From contig JAWUYA010000050.1 of NCBI GenBank assembly GCA_034111045.1, positions 50,331-114,330 of the forward strand: a DNA stretch of 64,000 bases, written 5' to 3'. The notes under the pieces were generated by a model. That model saw only the letters and a list, made by a program, of their open reading frames with translations, had not been told where the DNA came from and ran no database searches. This document shows positions 17,008-26,920 of the stretch, in pieces (position 1 is the stretch's first letter; every line of letters starts with the position of its first letter). This DNA is from JALJPB01 sp034111045 (GTDB lineage: Bacteria; Pseudomonadota; Gammaproteobacteria; Enterobacterales; Alteromonadaceae). The position numbers were made by a program, and so were the translations under genes.

Positions 17008-17040
17008 ATAAAAAAAGCCAGTATAAATACTGGCTTTTTA
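17008..17040 (-). terminator. Terminator of the leucine dehydrogenase-type gene
   Basis: On the minus strand AAAGCCAGTA / TACTGGCTTT with loop TTTA is followed by a T-run, just downstream of the dehydrogenase stop at 17056. Confidence 0.88.
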
Positions 17041-17055
17041 TATCTTTGTTACATG

Positions 17056-18090
17056 TTATCTTCTGCCCTTAGCTATAATTTCTCGTGCCATTTCATCAGC
17101 AACTTGACCTGTTGGGCGATTGTTCTGTTTTGCTTTTTCAAATACATGTATTAAAGTGTCATAAATTTCTTCTACCTTTTTAGTTGAGGTTTCAACACAG
17201 TAGTTTTCTTCAAATGAGACATTAATAATTCCGCCTGCGTTAATAATATAGTCAGGGGTATATAAAATATCTAAATCTAATAATTGTTGATCAAAATTAG
17301 CGTTGGCTAATTGATTATTTGCACAACCTGCAATTATTTTGGCTTTGATTCTACCAATGGTTTCCTTGTTAATGGTTGCACCTAATGCACAAGGGGCATA
17401 AACATCAACATCTTGGTCATAAATTTCATCTAAACCGACAACGGTTGCACCAAATTCATTAGCAGCTTTATCTAGGGCTGTTTGATTAATATCGGTGACA
17501 ATAAGCTTTGCACCCGCATTATGCAAAAGCTCACAGAATGCAAAACCAACACAGCCTAAACCTTGAACTGAGACGCTTAGCCCTGCTAAGTCATCACGGC
17601 CTAGCTTAAATTTAACCGCCGCCTTAAGTCCTAAAAATGTACCTAAAGCGGTAAAAGGTGCTGGATTACCACTTTTACCTTCAGTTCCTGTTACAAACGG
17701 CGTGACTGTATTGGCGATAGCAATATCATCAGTGGTAATATTAACATCTTCTGCGCTAAGATAACGACCGCCTAAATTATTGAGTTTCTCACCGAAAGCT
17801 TTAAATAAAGCTTCTGATTTGATTGTTTTTGCATCTCCAATAATAACAGACTTACCACCGCCCATGGCTAAACCAGCCATGGCATTCTTATAGGTCATAC
17901 CTCGAGATAAACGTAAAGCATCGACAAGCGCCTCTTCGTCACTTGCGTAATCCCACATTCGACAACCTCCTACCGCAGCACCTAACTTAGTACTATGGAT
18001 AGCTATAATGGCTCTTAATCCAGAAGCTTTGTCACTAAAAAAGACGACTTGTTCGTGATCGTCAAAATCTATCAAATCAAAAAATGCCAC
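17056..18090 (-). CDS. Glu/Leu/Phe/Val dehydrogenase (leucine dehydrogenase type)
   Basis: NAD-dependent amino acid dehydrogenase of 344 residues. Reversible oxidative deamination of branched-chain or aromatic amino acids is expected. The N-terminal domain holds MTYKNAMAGLAMGGGKS, with the substrate/catalytic lysines K68 and K80 in the spacing of Bacillus leucine dehydrogenase. The Rossmann motif GLGCVGFAFCE follows. GTG at 18090 is chosen because GGAG lies 9 nt before it and MAFFDLIDF is the usual family N-terminus; the frame is open to 18120. Leucine versus valine or phenylalanine preference is not readable by eye. Confidence 0.88.
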   Translation of the reverse strand: MAFFDLIDFDDHEQVVFFSDKASGLRAIIAIHSTKLGAAVGGCRMWDYASDEEALVDALRLSRGMTYKNAMAGLAMGGGKSVIIGDAKTIKSEALFKAFGEKLNNLGGRYLSAEDVNITTDDIAIANTVTPFVTGTEGKSGNPAPFTALGTFLGLKAAVKFKLGRDDLAGLSVSVQGLGCVGFAFCELLHNAGAKLIVTDINQTALDKAANEFGATVVGLDEIYDQDVDVYAPCALGATINKETIGRIKAKIIAGCANNQLANANFDQQLLDLDILYTPDYIINAGGIINVSFEENYCVETSTKKVEEIYDTLIHVFEKAKQNNRPTGQVADEMAREIIAKGRR

Positions 18091-18330
18091 GTTATATTTC
18101 TCCGGCAAAAATATTATCAAGTAATGGAATATTGTTAGGTTAAAATTGGTTTATAATTAAACTAGCTTTGTCATTTATTGCTTAACTATACCTGTAATAA
18201 CTCTAAACGCAGATTATCACTTGATCAAATACCAAGCTACTGTCGAAATAAAATTGCCTTGATGTATACTGTGAAGTAAAGCATACATTTTAAATCCTTT
18301 AGCTATACCAATGAATTTAATAGGTAAATT

Positions 18331-18717
18331 ATGATAAAAAAACAACAAGAGTGGCTAGATAACCAATGTTTAATTTCAATTGAATATCTCAAACTTAAAG
18401 GTTTCGATGTAGATGGTATTAGTGTTTTTGAAAAAAAATATTTAATGCCTTTATTTTTAATATGGAAGTTTACTTTATTAGATGGTAGTCAATGTTGGGT
18501 AATAGGTGGCGACTTACCAGTTGATCATGCAAATGGTGATGTGGCCTTTTGCACAAGAGAAGCTGTTCATCATTTTTCACTTAAATGGCAACTTCAAGCG
18601 CAGCATTTTCTAAAGGCTGACGTTAAAGAACAAAATATATTAGGCAAGCTATTAAATACTCAAGCAAAAATATTATTTCAAATATATAATGATGAGTCGC
18701 TCTGGGTCACAAGTTAA
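18331..18717 (+). CDS. DUF4826-like protein
   Basis: A 128-residue soluble protein. The N-terminal QQEWLDNQ and the central WKFTLLDGSQCWVIGGDLPVDH followed by REAVHHFSLKWQLQA fit the DUF4826 family as I recall it; the function is unknown. No signal peptide, no catalytic motif. It stands alone between a divergent dehydrogenase gene and the convergent roxA. Confidence 0.65.
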   Translation: MIKKQQEWLDNQCLISIEYLKLKGFDVDGISVFEKKYLMPLFLIWKFTLLDGSQCWVIGGDLPVDHANGDVAFCTREAVHHFSLKWQLQAQHFLKADVKEQNILGKLLNTQAKILFQIYNDESLWVTS

Positions 18718-18731
18718 GAACCTGTTGTTTA

Positions 18732-18764
18732 TACCAACTTCGCTTGGTAGCAGAGATGCCTCTG
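18732..18764. repeat. Two adjacent small hairpins
   Basis: TACCAA-CTTCGC-TTGGTA (18732-18749) is immediately followed by CAGAG-ATGC-CTCTG (18751-18764), 14 bp after the DUF4826 stop. Neither is followed by a T-run. Paired short palindromes between convergent genes resemble REP-like units, but only one copy is visible in this window. Confidence 0.4.
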
Positions 18765-18921
18765 ATATAACTAAATATTCAATGACCTTCTTTATAATGT
18801 AAGTTATATTATATAGGCATTATAATCACCCTAAATACTTAATTAACAGGTATTAAAGTGATGTTTAGCAGAATATTAGACTGTATTTAATCATCTATAA
18901 ATAACCTATTAGTTTTCTCTA

Positions 18922-20082
18922 TTATTCTACGTACCAGAACCCCTTATTAAGAATATCCAATAACAACTGCTTGTTTTTCAAACAATTAATGAAATTTTTT
19001 GCCTGGTTTGTTGTGAAACTTATGCCCTTAGCAATAGTTTTAGCAAATTCTTTTGTATTTTCATCAAGTTCAAAGGCTTCACCACTGATAAATAAAGTGA
19101 GAGAAGGTTTTTCGATTATCAATGCTTTTATTCCTGAAACTGCAATGAACTGGTTTTCTTCCTCAGCAATAATATTGTCAAAGTGAACATCGGTTATTGG
19201 CTCAATCGGGATCAGCAATTCTAAAGGATGGTGTGACTGTGTTAAATAGCTACCAATAAATTGATTAAACAAGGTCTCATTATCAAAAGCACTCTGCATA
19301 AAAGTCTTTAACAGAGTAATATCTTTAGCGGTTAATAATTCAGATGAGTGAGTTATTTGCCTATCCACATCATTAAAACGTTGAGTAGCGATATCATCAT
19401 CAAGTAACTTATCGGCAAAACCTGAAAATAACTCTTGGTTATTTGGTGCTTGAAAACCAATAGAGTAATTTAACGAGTTTTCAATCGCGATCCCGTTATG
19501 AGGGTGATTAGGGGGAATATACAATAGATCTCCGGGTTCGGTGACAGCATCAATTACAGGAGTAAATGTTGAAACTTGTTTTAAATCAGGATGAGGTAAT
19601 AATTGTTGTAAACTGGGATCAGGAGCACCTACCTGCCACTGTCTTTTGCCCATGCCTTGAATAATAAATACATCATATTGGTCCAAATGAGCACCAACAC
19701 CGCCATGGGGTGTTGAAAAACTGACCATAACATCATCAACACGCCAACTAGGAATAAAGGTAAAGTTCTTTAGTAGCAATTGGCAATTAGACGAGAAATT
19801 ATTGACCGCTTGTACAAGGAGTGTCCAGCCAACCTCACCAAATTGTTCAAAACTCTCGAATGGCCCATGATCGACTCGCCAGCCGTCAATAGATTTTTCA
19901 TTTACAAATTTTGCTACAATTCTTGACTGAATCTCTTGCTCCATCGCTAAACCTGCTAACTCATCAGCAGAAATTGGATCTTGGAAGTTGCTAAATGCAG
20001 CTTTAATTATTAACGGTTTTTTTTGCCAGTATTCTTTGAGAAATATTTCAGCCGTTAACTCGTGCCAGTTCAAGGTGTTCAT
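18922..20082 (-). CDS. roxA: Ribosomal protein L16 arginine hydroxylase
   Basis: Fe(II)/2-oxoglutarate-dependent oxygenase with a JmjC/cupin fold (YcfD/RoxA family), which hydroxylates an arginine of ribosomal protein L16. Iron ligands are visible as H132 and D134 in AHLDQYDVF and H195 in PPNHPHNG, in register with E. coli YcfD. The length of 386 residues fits. RoxA matters for translation at low temperature and growth in E. coli. A terminator separates it from purB upstream, so it is probably transcribed on its own. Confidence 0.9.
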   Translation of the reverse strand: MNTLNWHELTAEIFLKEYWQKKPLIIKAAFSNFQDPISADELAGLAMEQEIQSRIVAKFVNEKSIDGWRVDHGPFESFEQFGEVGWTLLVQAVNNFSSNCQLLLKNFTFIPSWRVDDVMVSFSTPHGGVGAHLDQYDVFIIQGMGKRQWQVGAPDPSLQQLLPHPDLKQVSTFTPVIDAVTEPGDLLYIPPNHPHNGIAIENSLNYSIGFQAPNNQELFSGFADKLLDDDIATQRFNDVDRQITHSSELLTAKDITLLKTFMQSAFDNETLFNQFIGSYLTQSHHPLELLIPIEPITDVHFDNIIAEEENQFIAVSGIKALIIEKPSLTLFISGEAFELDENTKEFAKTIAKGISFTTNQAKNFINCLKNKQLLLDILNKGFWYVE

Positions 20083-20096
20083 CTGTTGTTCCTAAA

Positions 20097-20126
20097 GAGA
20101 AAAGAAGGCATTAGCCTTCTTTTTTC
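20097..20126 (-). terminator. Terminator between purB and roxA
   Basis: On the minus strand AAGAAGGC / GCCTTCTT with loop TAAT is followed by TTTCTCTTT, downstream of the purB stop at 20186 and just before the roxA start. Confidence 0.7.
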
Positions 20127-20185
20127 TGTTTGTAATACTATCACCTCGGGTAATTAGCTCGAGTGTGAGGTAATTAAAAATATAA

Positions 20186-21556
20186 TTATTTTAATTCATC
20201 AATAAATGATACGGCACGACCAATATAGCTCGCAGGGGTTAGTTTACAAAGTTCTGTTTTAACACTATCAGGAAGTGCTAAGGTCATAATGAAATTATGC
20301 ATTGAAACGCCGTCAATGCGTTTACCACGAGTCAGTTCTTTTAATTTTTCATACGGTTTTTCAATACCGTATCGACGCATTACCGTTTGTACTGGCTCTG
20401 CTAAAACTTCCCAGTTATGATCAAGCTCATTGAGTAAATTGGCTTCGTTAACTTCTAATTTACTAATACCTTTTAACGTCGCTTGGTAAGCAATAAGTGC
20501 ATGAGCAAAGCCAACACCTAAGTTACGTAATACTGTAGAGTCAGTTAAGTCACGTTGCCAGCGAGAAATGGGCAATTTTTGTGCTAAATGTGTAAATAAC
20601 GCATTGGCAATACCTAAATTCCCTTCTGAGTTTTCAAAATCAATAGGGTTGACTTTATGAGGCATAGTGGATGAGCCAATTTCACCAGCAATCGTTTTTT
20701 GCTTGAAGTGACCCATGGCAATATAGCCCCAGACGTCCCGGTCGAAATCAATTAAAATGGTATTAAACCGAGAAATAGCATCAAAAAGTTCGGCAATATA
20801 ATCATGTGGTTCAATTTGTGTGGTGAAAGCATTCCAAGTTAAACCTAAAGAAGAGACAAATTCATCTGCAAACTGGTGCCAATTGACCTCTGGATAAGCA
20901 GAGAGGTGAGCATTGTAGTTACCAACAGCACCATTAATTTTTCCTAACAACTCAACATTAGCAATTTGCTTACGCTGACGTTGCAGACGAACATAAACGT
21001 TAGCCATTTCTTTACCAAGTGTACTAGGAGAAGCCGGTTGTCCGTGAGTTCGACACATCATTGGTATTGTTTTGTATTCTACCGCCAAAGCCTTGATTTT
21101 AGAAAGAATTTCATCCATCTCTGGTAATAAAATGGTTTCACGACATTCTTTTAACATTAAACCGTGAGACAAATTATTGATGTCTTCAGAGGTGCAAGCA
21201 AAATGAACAAACTCTGTAATTGCATGTAGCTCTGGAGTGCCCGCAATTATTTCTTTAAGGAAGTACTCAACTGCTTTTACATCATGGTTGGTAGTTGCTT
21301 CAATATCTTTTATTTTTTGAGCATCACTTTCACAAAAATCAGTAACAATTGCATCAAGAACTGCATTACCAGCATCACTAAAAGCTGGAACTTCTTTAAT
21401 TTGGCTTGTCGAGGCAAGTTTTTGTAACCAACGTACTTCAACGGTAACACGGTATTTAATTAAGCCAAATTCACTAAAAATAGGACGTAATGATTTGACT
21501 TTGTTCCCATAACGACCATCTACTGGTGAAATTGCACTTAATGCTGATAGTTCCAT
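20186..21556 (-). CDS. purB: Adenylosuccinate lyase
   Basis: Catalyses two fumarate-releasing steps: SAICAR to AICAR, and adenylosuccinate to AMP, in purine synthesis. 456 residues, the E. coli length. The fumarase/aspartase superfamily signature GSSTMPHKVNP lies at about 295-305. The second region THGQPASPSTLG, with the catalytic histidine, is at about 169-180, and TTNHDVKAVEYF is also typical. It lies in the conserved mnmA-hflD-purB order on the minus strand. Confidence 0.97.
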   Translation of the reverse strand: MELSALSAISPVDGRYGNKVKSLRPIFSEFGLIKYRVTVEVRWLQKLASTSQIKEVPAFSDAGNAVLDAIVTDFCESDAQKIKDIEATTNHDVKAVEYFLKEIIAGTPELHAITEFVHFACTSEDINNLSHGLMLKECRETILLPEMDEILSKIKALAVEYKTIPMMCRTHGQPASPSTLGKEMANVYVRLQRQRKQIANVELLGKINGAVGNYNAHLSAYPEVNWHQFADEFVSSLGLTWNAFTTQIEPHDYIAELFDAISRFNTILIDFDRDVWGYIAMGHFKQKTIAGEIGSSTMPHKVNPIDFENSEGNLGIANALFTHLAQKLPISRWQRDLTDSTVLRNLGVGFAHALIAYQATLKGISKLEVNEANLLNELDHNWEVLAEPVQTVMRRYGIEKPYEKLKELTRGKRIDGVSMHNFIMTLALPDSVKTELCKLTPASYIGRAVSFIDELK

Positions 21557-21621
21557 AGTTTTTCCTGATTTAAAATATGAGGTAAAGATGAATAATTTGT
21601 TTTGTATTTTATAAATTTTAT

Positions 21622-22239
21622 CTAAATTTCTTTAAGTATTTGCTTGGCGCATGCCACTAATTGTTTACGGCCAAAAAGGATTTTTCGCCTTTGGCCACCA
21701 ACTTGGCGCCATAGTACTGCCGCACGAACACCAGATAATAATAACGATCTTATTTTATGTTGAATAATGCTCTGTTTTAAAATTGCTGGATCACCGGCCA
21801 CTTGAATACGAGTACCTATAGGGCTTATAATATCACTGTAAATACTGGCGAAACTTGCTAATAATATATCGCTAGTTATTTCAAAATGCTCAAGTTGTCG
21901 TTTGGTTTGATGAATACGTTCGCCTAAAAGATTCAACTGTTTAGGTTTTTTATTTAATTGCCGTTCTAAGTTTAATAAACTCACAATATAGCGAGTAAAC
22001 TCAGGATCTTTCTGTTGTGATTTACCGCCTAGGTGAGTGACTAGGAGTTCTAAACCCAGTTTGATATTACTTAAGCTTCCGCCATAGACCTCGAGGGTGT
22101 TATCTGGTGAAGTCATAGTAATACTACTTAACAAAACCGTTAAATCTTTGTCGTTAACTTGCCCAGTTCGAGATAAATGTTGTACTAAATGAGCAACTTG
22201 GAAAGTTACGGCTAAAGTTAATGCTTGTTCTCTTATCAT
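21622..22239 (-). CDS. hflD: High frequency lysogenization protein HflD homologue
   Basis: An all-helical peripheral membrane protein of 205 residues that matches HflD (YcfC) in length and N-terminus (QALTLAVTFQVAHLVQHLSRTG). In E. coli HflD interacts with phage lambda CII; its housekeeping role is unclear. The C-terminal region RAAVLWRQVGGQRRKILFGR is the family-specific basic block. It lies between mnmA and purB as in E. coli. Confidence 0.92.
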   Translation of the reverse strand: MIREQALTLAVTFQVAHLVQHLSRTGQVNDKDLTVLLSSITMTSPDNTLEVYGGSLSNIKLGLELLVTHLGGKSQQKDPEFTRYIVSLLNLERQLNKKPKQLNLLGERIHQTKRQLEHFEITSDILLASFASIYSDIISPIGTRIQVAGDPAILKQSIIQHKIRSLLLSGVRAAVLWRQVGGQRRKILFGRKQLVACAKQILKEI

Positions 22240-22292
22240 GAATAAAATATTCTCAAATAATTAGTCGTGTTTATTTCAATGTTTAACGGTGC

Positions 22293-23489
22293 TTATCGAA
22301 TCAACTTATTGATAATTCCACCACCTAAACAAACATCACTTTGGTAAAAAACAACCGATTGACCCGGAGTAACTGAACTTTGCTGCTGATCAAAAATAAT
22401 TTTATATACATCAGTTAACGAGCTTTCTGTGTTTGGCTTATTAGGAGAAACACATGTAACTGTACAAGAAACATCTTCTTGACGGTAACGAGTTTTTACT
22501 GTGCATTTTAATGGTGTTGATAACGCTAGTCGGTCAACCCAGTGTAATTGATTAGCAAGTAAACCGTTTGAAAATAATCGAGGATGATTGTGACCTTGGC
22601 CAACAATTAAGACATTTCTCAGTAAATCTTTTTCAACAACATACCAAGGCTCTTCGCCAGCATTAGCTAACCCACCAATACGTAAACCTTTTCTTTGGCC
22701 AAGCGTGTGATACATCAAACCATCATGATGCCCAATCTTCTCACCATCGCTTGATTCAATGACACCGGGTTGTGCAGGTAGATATTGCCCTAAAAAGTCT
22801 TTGAATTTCCGTTCGCCAATAAAACAAATTCCGGTACTATCTTTTTTATTATGAGTAACTAAGCCTGCTTTTTCGGCAATAGCCCTGACTTCTGGTTTTT
22901 TAATATGGCCAACAGGAAAGAGGGTATGAGCAAGTTGCTTTTCATTGAGTGTATATAAAAAGTAGCTTTGATCTTTGTTTGAATCTAAGCCTCTTATCAT
23001 AGTCCAGTGCATGTTATTATCAACACTTGAACGCAACTCTCTCTGTACATAGTGGCCCGTAGCGATATAATCAGCACCTAAGTCTTCACAAGCAAACTCT
23101 AAAAATGCTTTAAATTTTATTTCTTTATTACACATAATATCTGGATTAGGCGTACGTCCAGCTTTATATTCAGCCAAAAAATACTGAAAAACATTATCCC
23201 AGTACTCGGTAGCAAAATTGATGGTGTGTAATTTGATACCAAGCTTGTCACAAATAGCTTGCGCATCGCTTAAGTCTTGCGCAGCTGAACAATATTCATC
23301 GGTGTCATCTTCTTCCCAGTTTTTCATGAACAAACCTTCAACTTGATAGCCTTGTTCAATCAATAAATGAGCTGCGACAGATGAGTCCACACCCCCTGAC
23401 ATACCAACAATAACCTTTGTTTCTAAAAGGGGCTTGTCAGCGCAATAACTGGCGTAAGTACTAGGTGGAGTATGAGAAACTGTTGTCAT
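22293..23489 (-). CDS. mnmA: tRNA 2-thiouridylase
   Basis: Transfers sulfur to U34 of tRNA-Lys, -Glu and -Gln using ATP and a persulfide relay. The PP-loop VIVGMSGGVDSS lies near the N-terminus. The catalytic cysteine pair sits in DIMCNKEIKF and STGICFIGER. ATG at 23489 gives 398 residues starting MTTVSHTPPS; the frame is open to 23546, but the extra 19 residues are not family-like. It probably forms a unit with hflD 53 bp downstream. Confidence 0.95.
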   Translation of the reverse strand: MTTVSHTPPSTYASYCADKPLLETKVIVGMSGGVDSSVAAHLLIEQGYQVEGLFMKNWEEDDTDEYCSAAQDLSDAQAICDKLGIKLHTINFATEYWDNVFQYFLAEYKAGRTPNPDIMCNKEIKFKAFLEFACEDLGADYIATGHYVQRELRSSVDNNMHWTMIRGLDSNKDQSYFLYTLNEKQLAHTLFPVGHIKKPEVRAIAEKAGLVTHNKKDSTGICFIGERKFKDFLGQYLPAQPGVIESSDGEKIGHHDGLMYHTLGQRKGLRIGGLANAGEEPWYVVEKDLLRNVLIVGQGHNHPRLFSNGLLANQLHWVDRLALSTPLKCTVKTRYRQEDVSCTVTCVSPNKPNTESSLTDVYKIIFDQQQSSVTPGQSVVFYQSDVCLGGGIINKLIR

Positions 23490-23607
23490 TAATCTGAATC
23501 TTATATGCGTATAATCTGGAAAAAAGCGCGAAATTATAACATGCACAAAAGACAGGTAATAGATTAAAAAAACCTTTTATTCGCTTTTAGTTAAATAATT
23601 TGGTCCA

Positions 23608-24222
23608 TTATAGATTTATTTGCCTATATTGCCCTGAAACCAGATTATCTAGGGTCCAACTACCAATACTATATCTAATAAGCCTTAATGTTGGAAAGCC
23701 TATCTTGGCAGTCATACGTCTAACTTGACGATTGCGGCCCTCATTGATGGTAATAGATAGCCATGTAGTAGGGATACTAGCTCGTTCCCTAATCGGAGGA
23801 ATGCGTTGCCAAACATCAGGGGTTTCAATAATTTTCACTTTAGCCGGAAGTGTTAGTCCGTCATTAAGGATTATACCTTGACGGATTTTGCTCAAATCTA
23901 CATCATTTGGAGATCCTTCTACTTGCACCCAGTAGGTTTTATTTGTTTTATGTTCGGGACTAGCGAGTTTATTTTGTAATTTACCATCGTTAGTCAATAG
24001 CAATAAGCCTTCACTGTCTCTATCTAACCGACCGGCAGCATAGACTTCTTTTATTGGAATAAAATCTTGTAAAGTTCGACGGTTTTGGTCATCGGTAAAT
24101 TGGCATAATACATCGAACGGTTTATTAAATAACACTATTTTACGGTCTTCAATAACTGGTCGTATCTTATGAGTTGAATTTGTATTACGTCTTTTTTTAT
24201 CTTTGCTTTGGTTAAATGTCAC
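23608..24222 (-). CDS. rluE: 23S rRNA pseudouridine 2457 synthase
   Basis: RsuA-family pseudouridine synthase without an S4 domain, 204 residues, which fits RluE modifying 23S rRNA U2457. The catalytic aspartate lies in AAGRLDRDSEGLLLLTNDG at about 66-84, and EGRNRQVRRMTAKIGFPTLRL is the usual second motif. The N-terminus is basic. RluE against the related RluF/RluB is called on length and the missing S4 domain. Confidence 0.9.
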   Translation of the reverse strand: MTFNQSKDKKRRNTNSTHKIRPVIEDRKIVLFNKPFDVLCQFTDDQNRRTLQDFIPIKEVYAAGRLDRDSEGLLLLTNDGKLQNKLASPEHKTNKTYWVQVEGSPNDVDLSKIRQGIILNDGLTLPAKVKIIETPDVWQRIPPIRERASIPTTWLSITINEGRNRQVRRMTAKIGFPTLRLIRYSIGSWTLDNLVSGQYRQINL

Positions 24223-24391
24223 GTGAACTTACCTCATTTAAATCGATAACTGTTTTTGCTTTAAACTGTCAATATCGACTAATTTCAGCTATTATGCGCG
24301 CGGAATAAATATTTCGGACAACAAGTGAATATAAGCCTTCTTTAAATGAATAATAATTCACTTATTTTAGCTAACATAAGTAGGAAACTAA

Positions 24392-26623
24392 ATGAGCACT
24401 GATTCATCAAATATTATCTATACCATCACCGACGAAGCGCCTGCTTTAGCTACGCATTCATTATTACCGATTATTCAAGCGTATACTGCATCTTCAGGTA
24501 TCAATGTTGAAACTCGCGATATTTCTTTAGCGGGCCGAATTATTGCTAATTTTCCTAAATATTTAACAAAAGAGCAACGTAAAGATGATGCCCTTGCTGA
24601 ATTAGGTGTTTTGGCGACTCAAGCAGATGCTAATATCATTAAATTACCGAACATAAGTGCTTCTGTCCCTCAACTGCAAATTGCAATTAAAGAGTTACAA
24701 GCAAAAGGATATGAATTACCTAACTACCCTGAAGAACCACAAAATGATGCGGAACAATCAATTAAATATACGTATGATAAAATTAAAGGCAGTGCTGTAA
24801 ACCCCGTTTTACGTGAAGGTAATTCAGATCGACGTGCTCCAGCTTCAGTTAAAAAGTATGTTAAGAATAACCCTCACTCTATGGGTGCTTGGTCTAATTC
24901 TTCAAAATCACATGTCGCAAGTATGACAAAAGGAGACTTTTATTCTAGTGAACAGTCCGTTACTCTTGCAAGTGAAACCACCGTAAAAATCGAATTTGTT
25001 AGCGAAGATGGTTCAATAAAAGTATTAAAAGAGCACTTGGAGATCCTCAATGGGGAAGTGATTGACGCTTCAGTATTACGCAAAACAGCCCTTGTTGATT
25101 TTTATCAAACAGAAATTAATAAAGCAAAAGAAGAAGATGTTTTATTATCATTGCATTTAAAAGCTACCATGATGAAAGTCTCAGACCCTGTTATTTTTGG
25201 TCATGCTGTAAAAGTATATTATCAAGCAGTTTTTACAAAACATGCTGACACTTTTTCTCAATTAGGTATCGATGCTAATAATGGTATTGGAGACGTTTAC
25301 GCTAAAATTGAACGTTTACCAGAAGCTAAAAAAGAGGCCATTAAAGCTGATTTAGCTGCTGTTTATGCAAGTCAACCCGCACTTGCCATGGTTGACTCTG
25401 ACAAAGGTATCACTAACCTACACGTACCAAGCGACATTATTGTTGACGCATCTATGCCCGCGACTTTGCGTTCATCAGGTATGATGTGGGGCCCAGACGG
25501 AAAGTTAAAAGATACTAAAGCAATGATCCCCGATCGCTGTTATGCCGGTGTTTTTCAAGCAGTGATAGATTTTTGTAAAACAAATGGCGCGTTTGACCCT
25601 ACAACGATGGGTACAGTGCCTAATGTTGGTTTAATGGCGCAAAAAGCAGAAGAATATGGCTCACATGATAAAACTTTTGTCATCAGCGGCAAAGGTAGTG
25701 TTCGTGTCGTTGATGCAGAAAATATAACTTTACTTGAGCACGAAGTTGCCGAAGGTGATATCTGGAGAATGTGTCAGGTTAAAGATGCGCCCATTCAAGA
25801 CTGGGTTAAACTAGCGGTAACCCGTGCACGTGCGACTAACGTACCTACTATTTTCTGGTTAGACAGCAATCGTGCCCACGATCGTCAAATCATCGAAAAA
25901 GTCAATAAATACTTACCAAACCAAGATACCAGTGGCTTAGACATTCAAATATTAAACCCTGTTGAAGCATGTAAAGTATCATTAGAACGCATTGCTAAAG
26001 GTCAAGACACTATATCTGTAACTGGTAACGTGTTACGCGATTACCTCACCGACTTATTCCCGATTTTGGAATTAGGCACTAGTGCTAAAATGTTATCAAT
26101 CGTACCATTAATGAATGGTGGTGGATTATTTGAAACAGGCGCAGGTGGCTCAGCCCCTAAACATGTTCAACAATTTGAAAAAGAAAATCACTTACGTTGG
26201 GATTCCTTAGGTGAATTTTTAGCCCTTGCAGCATCATTAGAACACTTAAGTATAACTACAGGTAATGTTAAAGCTCAAATTCTTGCTGATACGCTAGATG
26301 CGGCAACAGGCACGTTTTTAGAAAAGAACAAATCACCATCTCGTCGAGTAGGTGAGTTAGATAACCGTGGTAGTCATTTCTATTTAGCGCTTTACTGGGC
26401 ACAAGCACTTGCTGAACAATCACAAGATAAAGAATTAAAAATGAACTTCTATGCTGTTGCTAAGGCACTAGGTAAACATGAAGACAAAATCGTTCAGGAG
26501 CTAAATGAGGCACAGGGTCAACCAGGTGAAATTGCAGGTTATTATTTACCTGATGATGCACTTGCCACTCAATTTATGCGACCGAGCCATACCTTTAACT
26601 TTATTTTAGATATCTTATTATAA
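24392..26623 (+). CDS. icd2: Monomeric NADP-dependent isocitrate dehydrogenase
   Basis: Converts isocitrate to 2-oxoglutarate with NADP in the TCA cycle. 743 residues of the monomeric (about 80 kDa) class, unrelated in length to the 45-kDa dimer. Characteristic blocks are SNSSKSHVASMTKGDFY, ASMPATLRSSGMMWGPDGK, PDRCYAGVFQAVIDFCK and TFWLD-like TIFWLDSNRAHDRQI. In Colwellia the monomeric isozyme is the cold-active one. ATG at 24392 has TAGGAAA upstream. A strong terminator follows, so it is independent of icd next door. Confidence 0.96.
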   Translation: MSTDSSNIIYTITDEAPALATHSLLPIIQAYTASSGINVETRDISLAGRIIANFPKYLTKEQRKDDALAELGVLATQADANIIKLPNISASVPQLQIAIKELQAKGYELPNYPEEPQNDAEQSIKYTYDKIKGSAVNPVLREGNSDRRAPASVKKYVKNNPHSMGAWSNSSKSHVASMTKGDFYSSEQSVTLASETTVKIEFVSEDGSIKVLKEHLEILNGEVIDASVLRKTALVDFYQTEINKAKEEDVLLSLHLKATMMKVSDPVIFGHAVKVYYQAVFTKHADTFSQLGIDANNGIGDVYAKIERLPEAKKEAIKADLAAVYASQPALAMVDSDKGITNLHVPSDIIVDASMPATLRSSGMMWGPDGKLKDTKAMIPDRCYAGVFQAVIDFCKTNGAFDPTTMGTVPNVGLMAQKAEEYGSHDKTFVISGKGSVRVVDAENITLLEHEVAEGDIWRMCQVKDAPIQDWVKLAVTRARATNVPTIFWLDSNRAHDRQIIEKVNKYLPNQDTSGLDIQILNPVEACKVSLERIAKGQDTISVTGNVLRDYLTDLFPILELGTSAKMLSIVPLMNGGGLFETGAGGSAPKHVQQFEKENHLRWDSLGEFLALAASLEHLSITTGNVKAQILADTLDAATGTFLEKNKSPSRRVGELDNRGSHFYLALYWAQALAEQSQDKELKMNFYAVAKALGKHEDKIVQELNEAQGQPGEIAGYYLPDDALATQFMRPSHTFNFILDILL

Positions 26624-26672
26624 AATAAAGTTATCAAATTAATTCAAAACTGATTGGTTAGTTTTATTTTTT

Positions 26673-26704
26673 AAGGGCTAAGTTTTACTACTTAGCCCTT
26701 TTTT
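26673..26704 (+). terminator. Terminator of the monomeric isocitrate dehydrogenase gene
   Basis: AAGGGCTAAG / CTTAGCCCTT, 10-bp perfect stem, 8-nt loop, then a T-run. It separates the two isocitrate dehydrogenase genes. Confidence 0.92.
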
Positions 26705-26920
26705 GATAGTTTTACTTCCTATCAATATGGGCAATCCATTGATGTCTTAATGGCAAATAGCTAATTATTTCTATAAATTGACAACTTCTAGTGTTATTTT
26801 TTCTACTACCATTTATATTGTTAATAGTCACTATAACTTCAAAGTGACTAGTGTCATTGCTCTTTATGATTTATTTTGGTTATCTATCTGTATTAATAAA
26901 CTTTCTGCTAGGAGATGTAT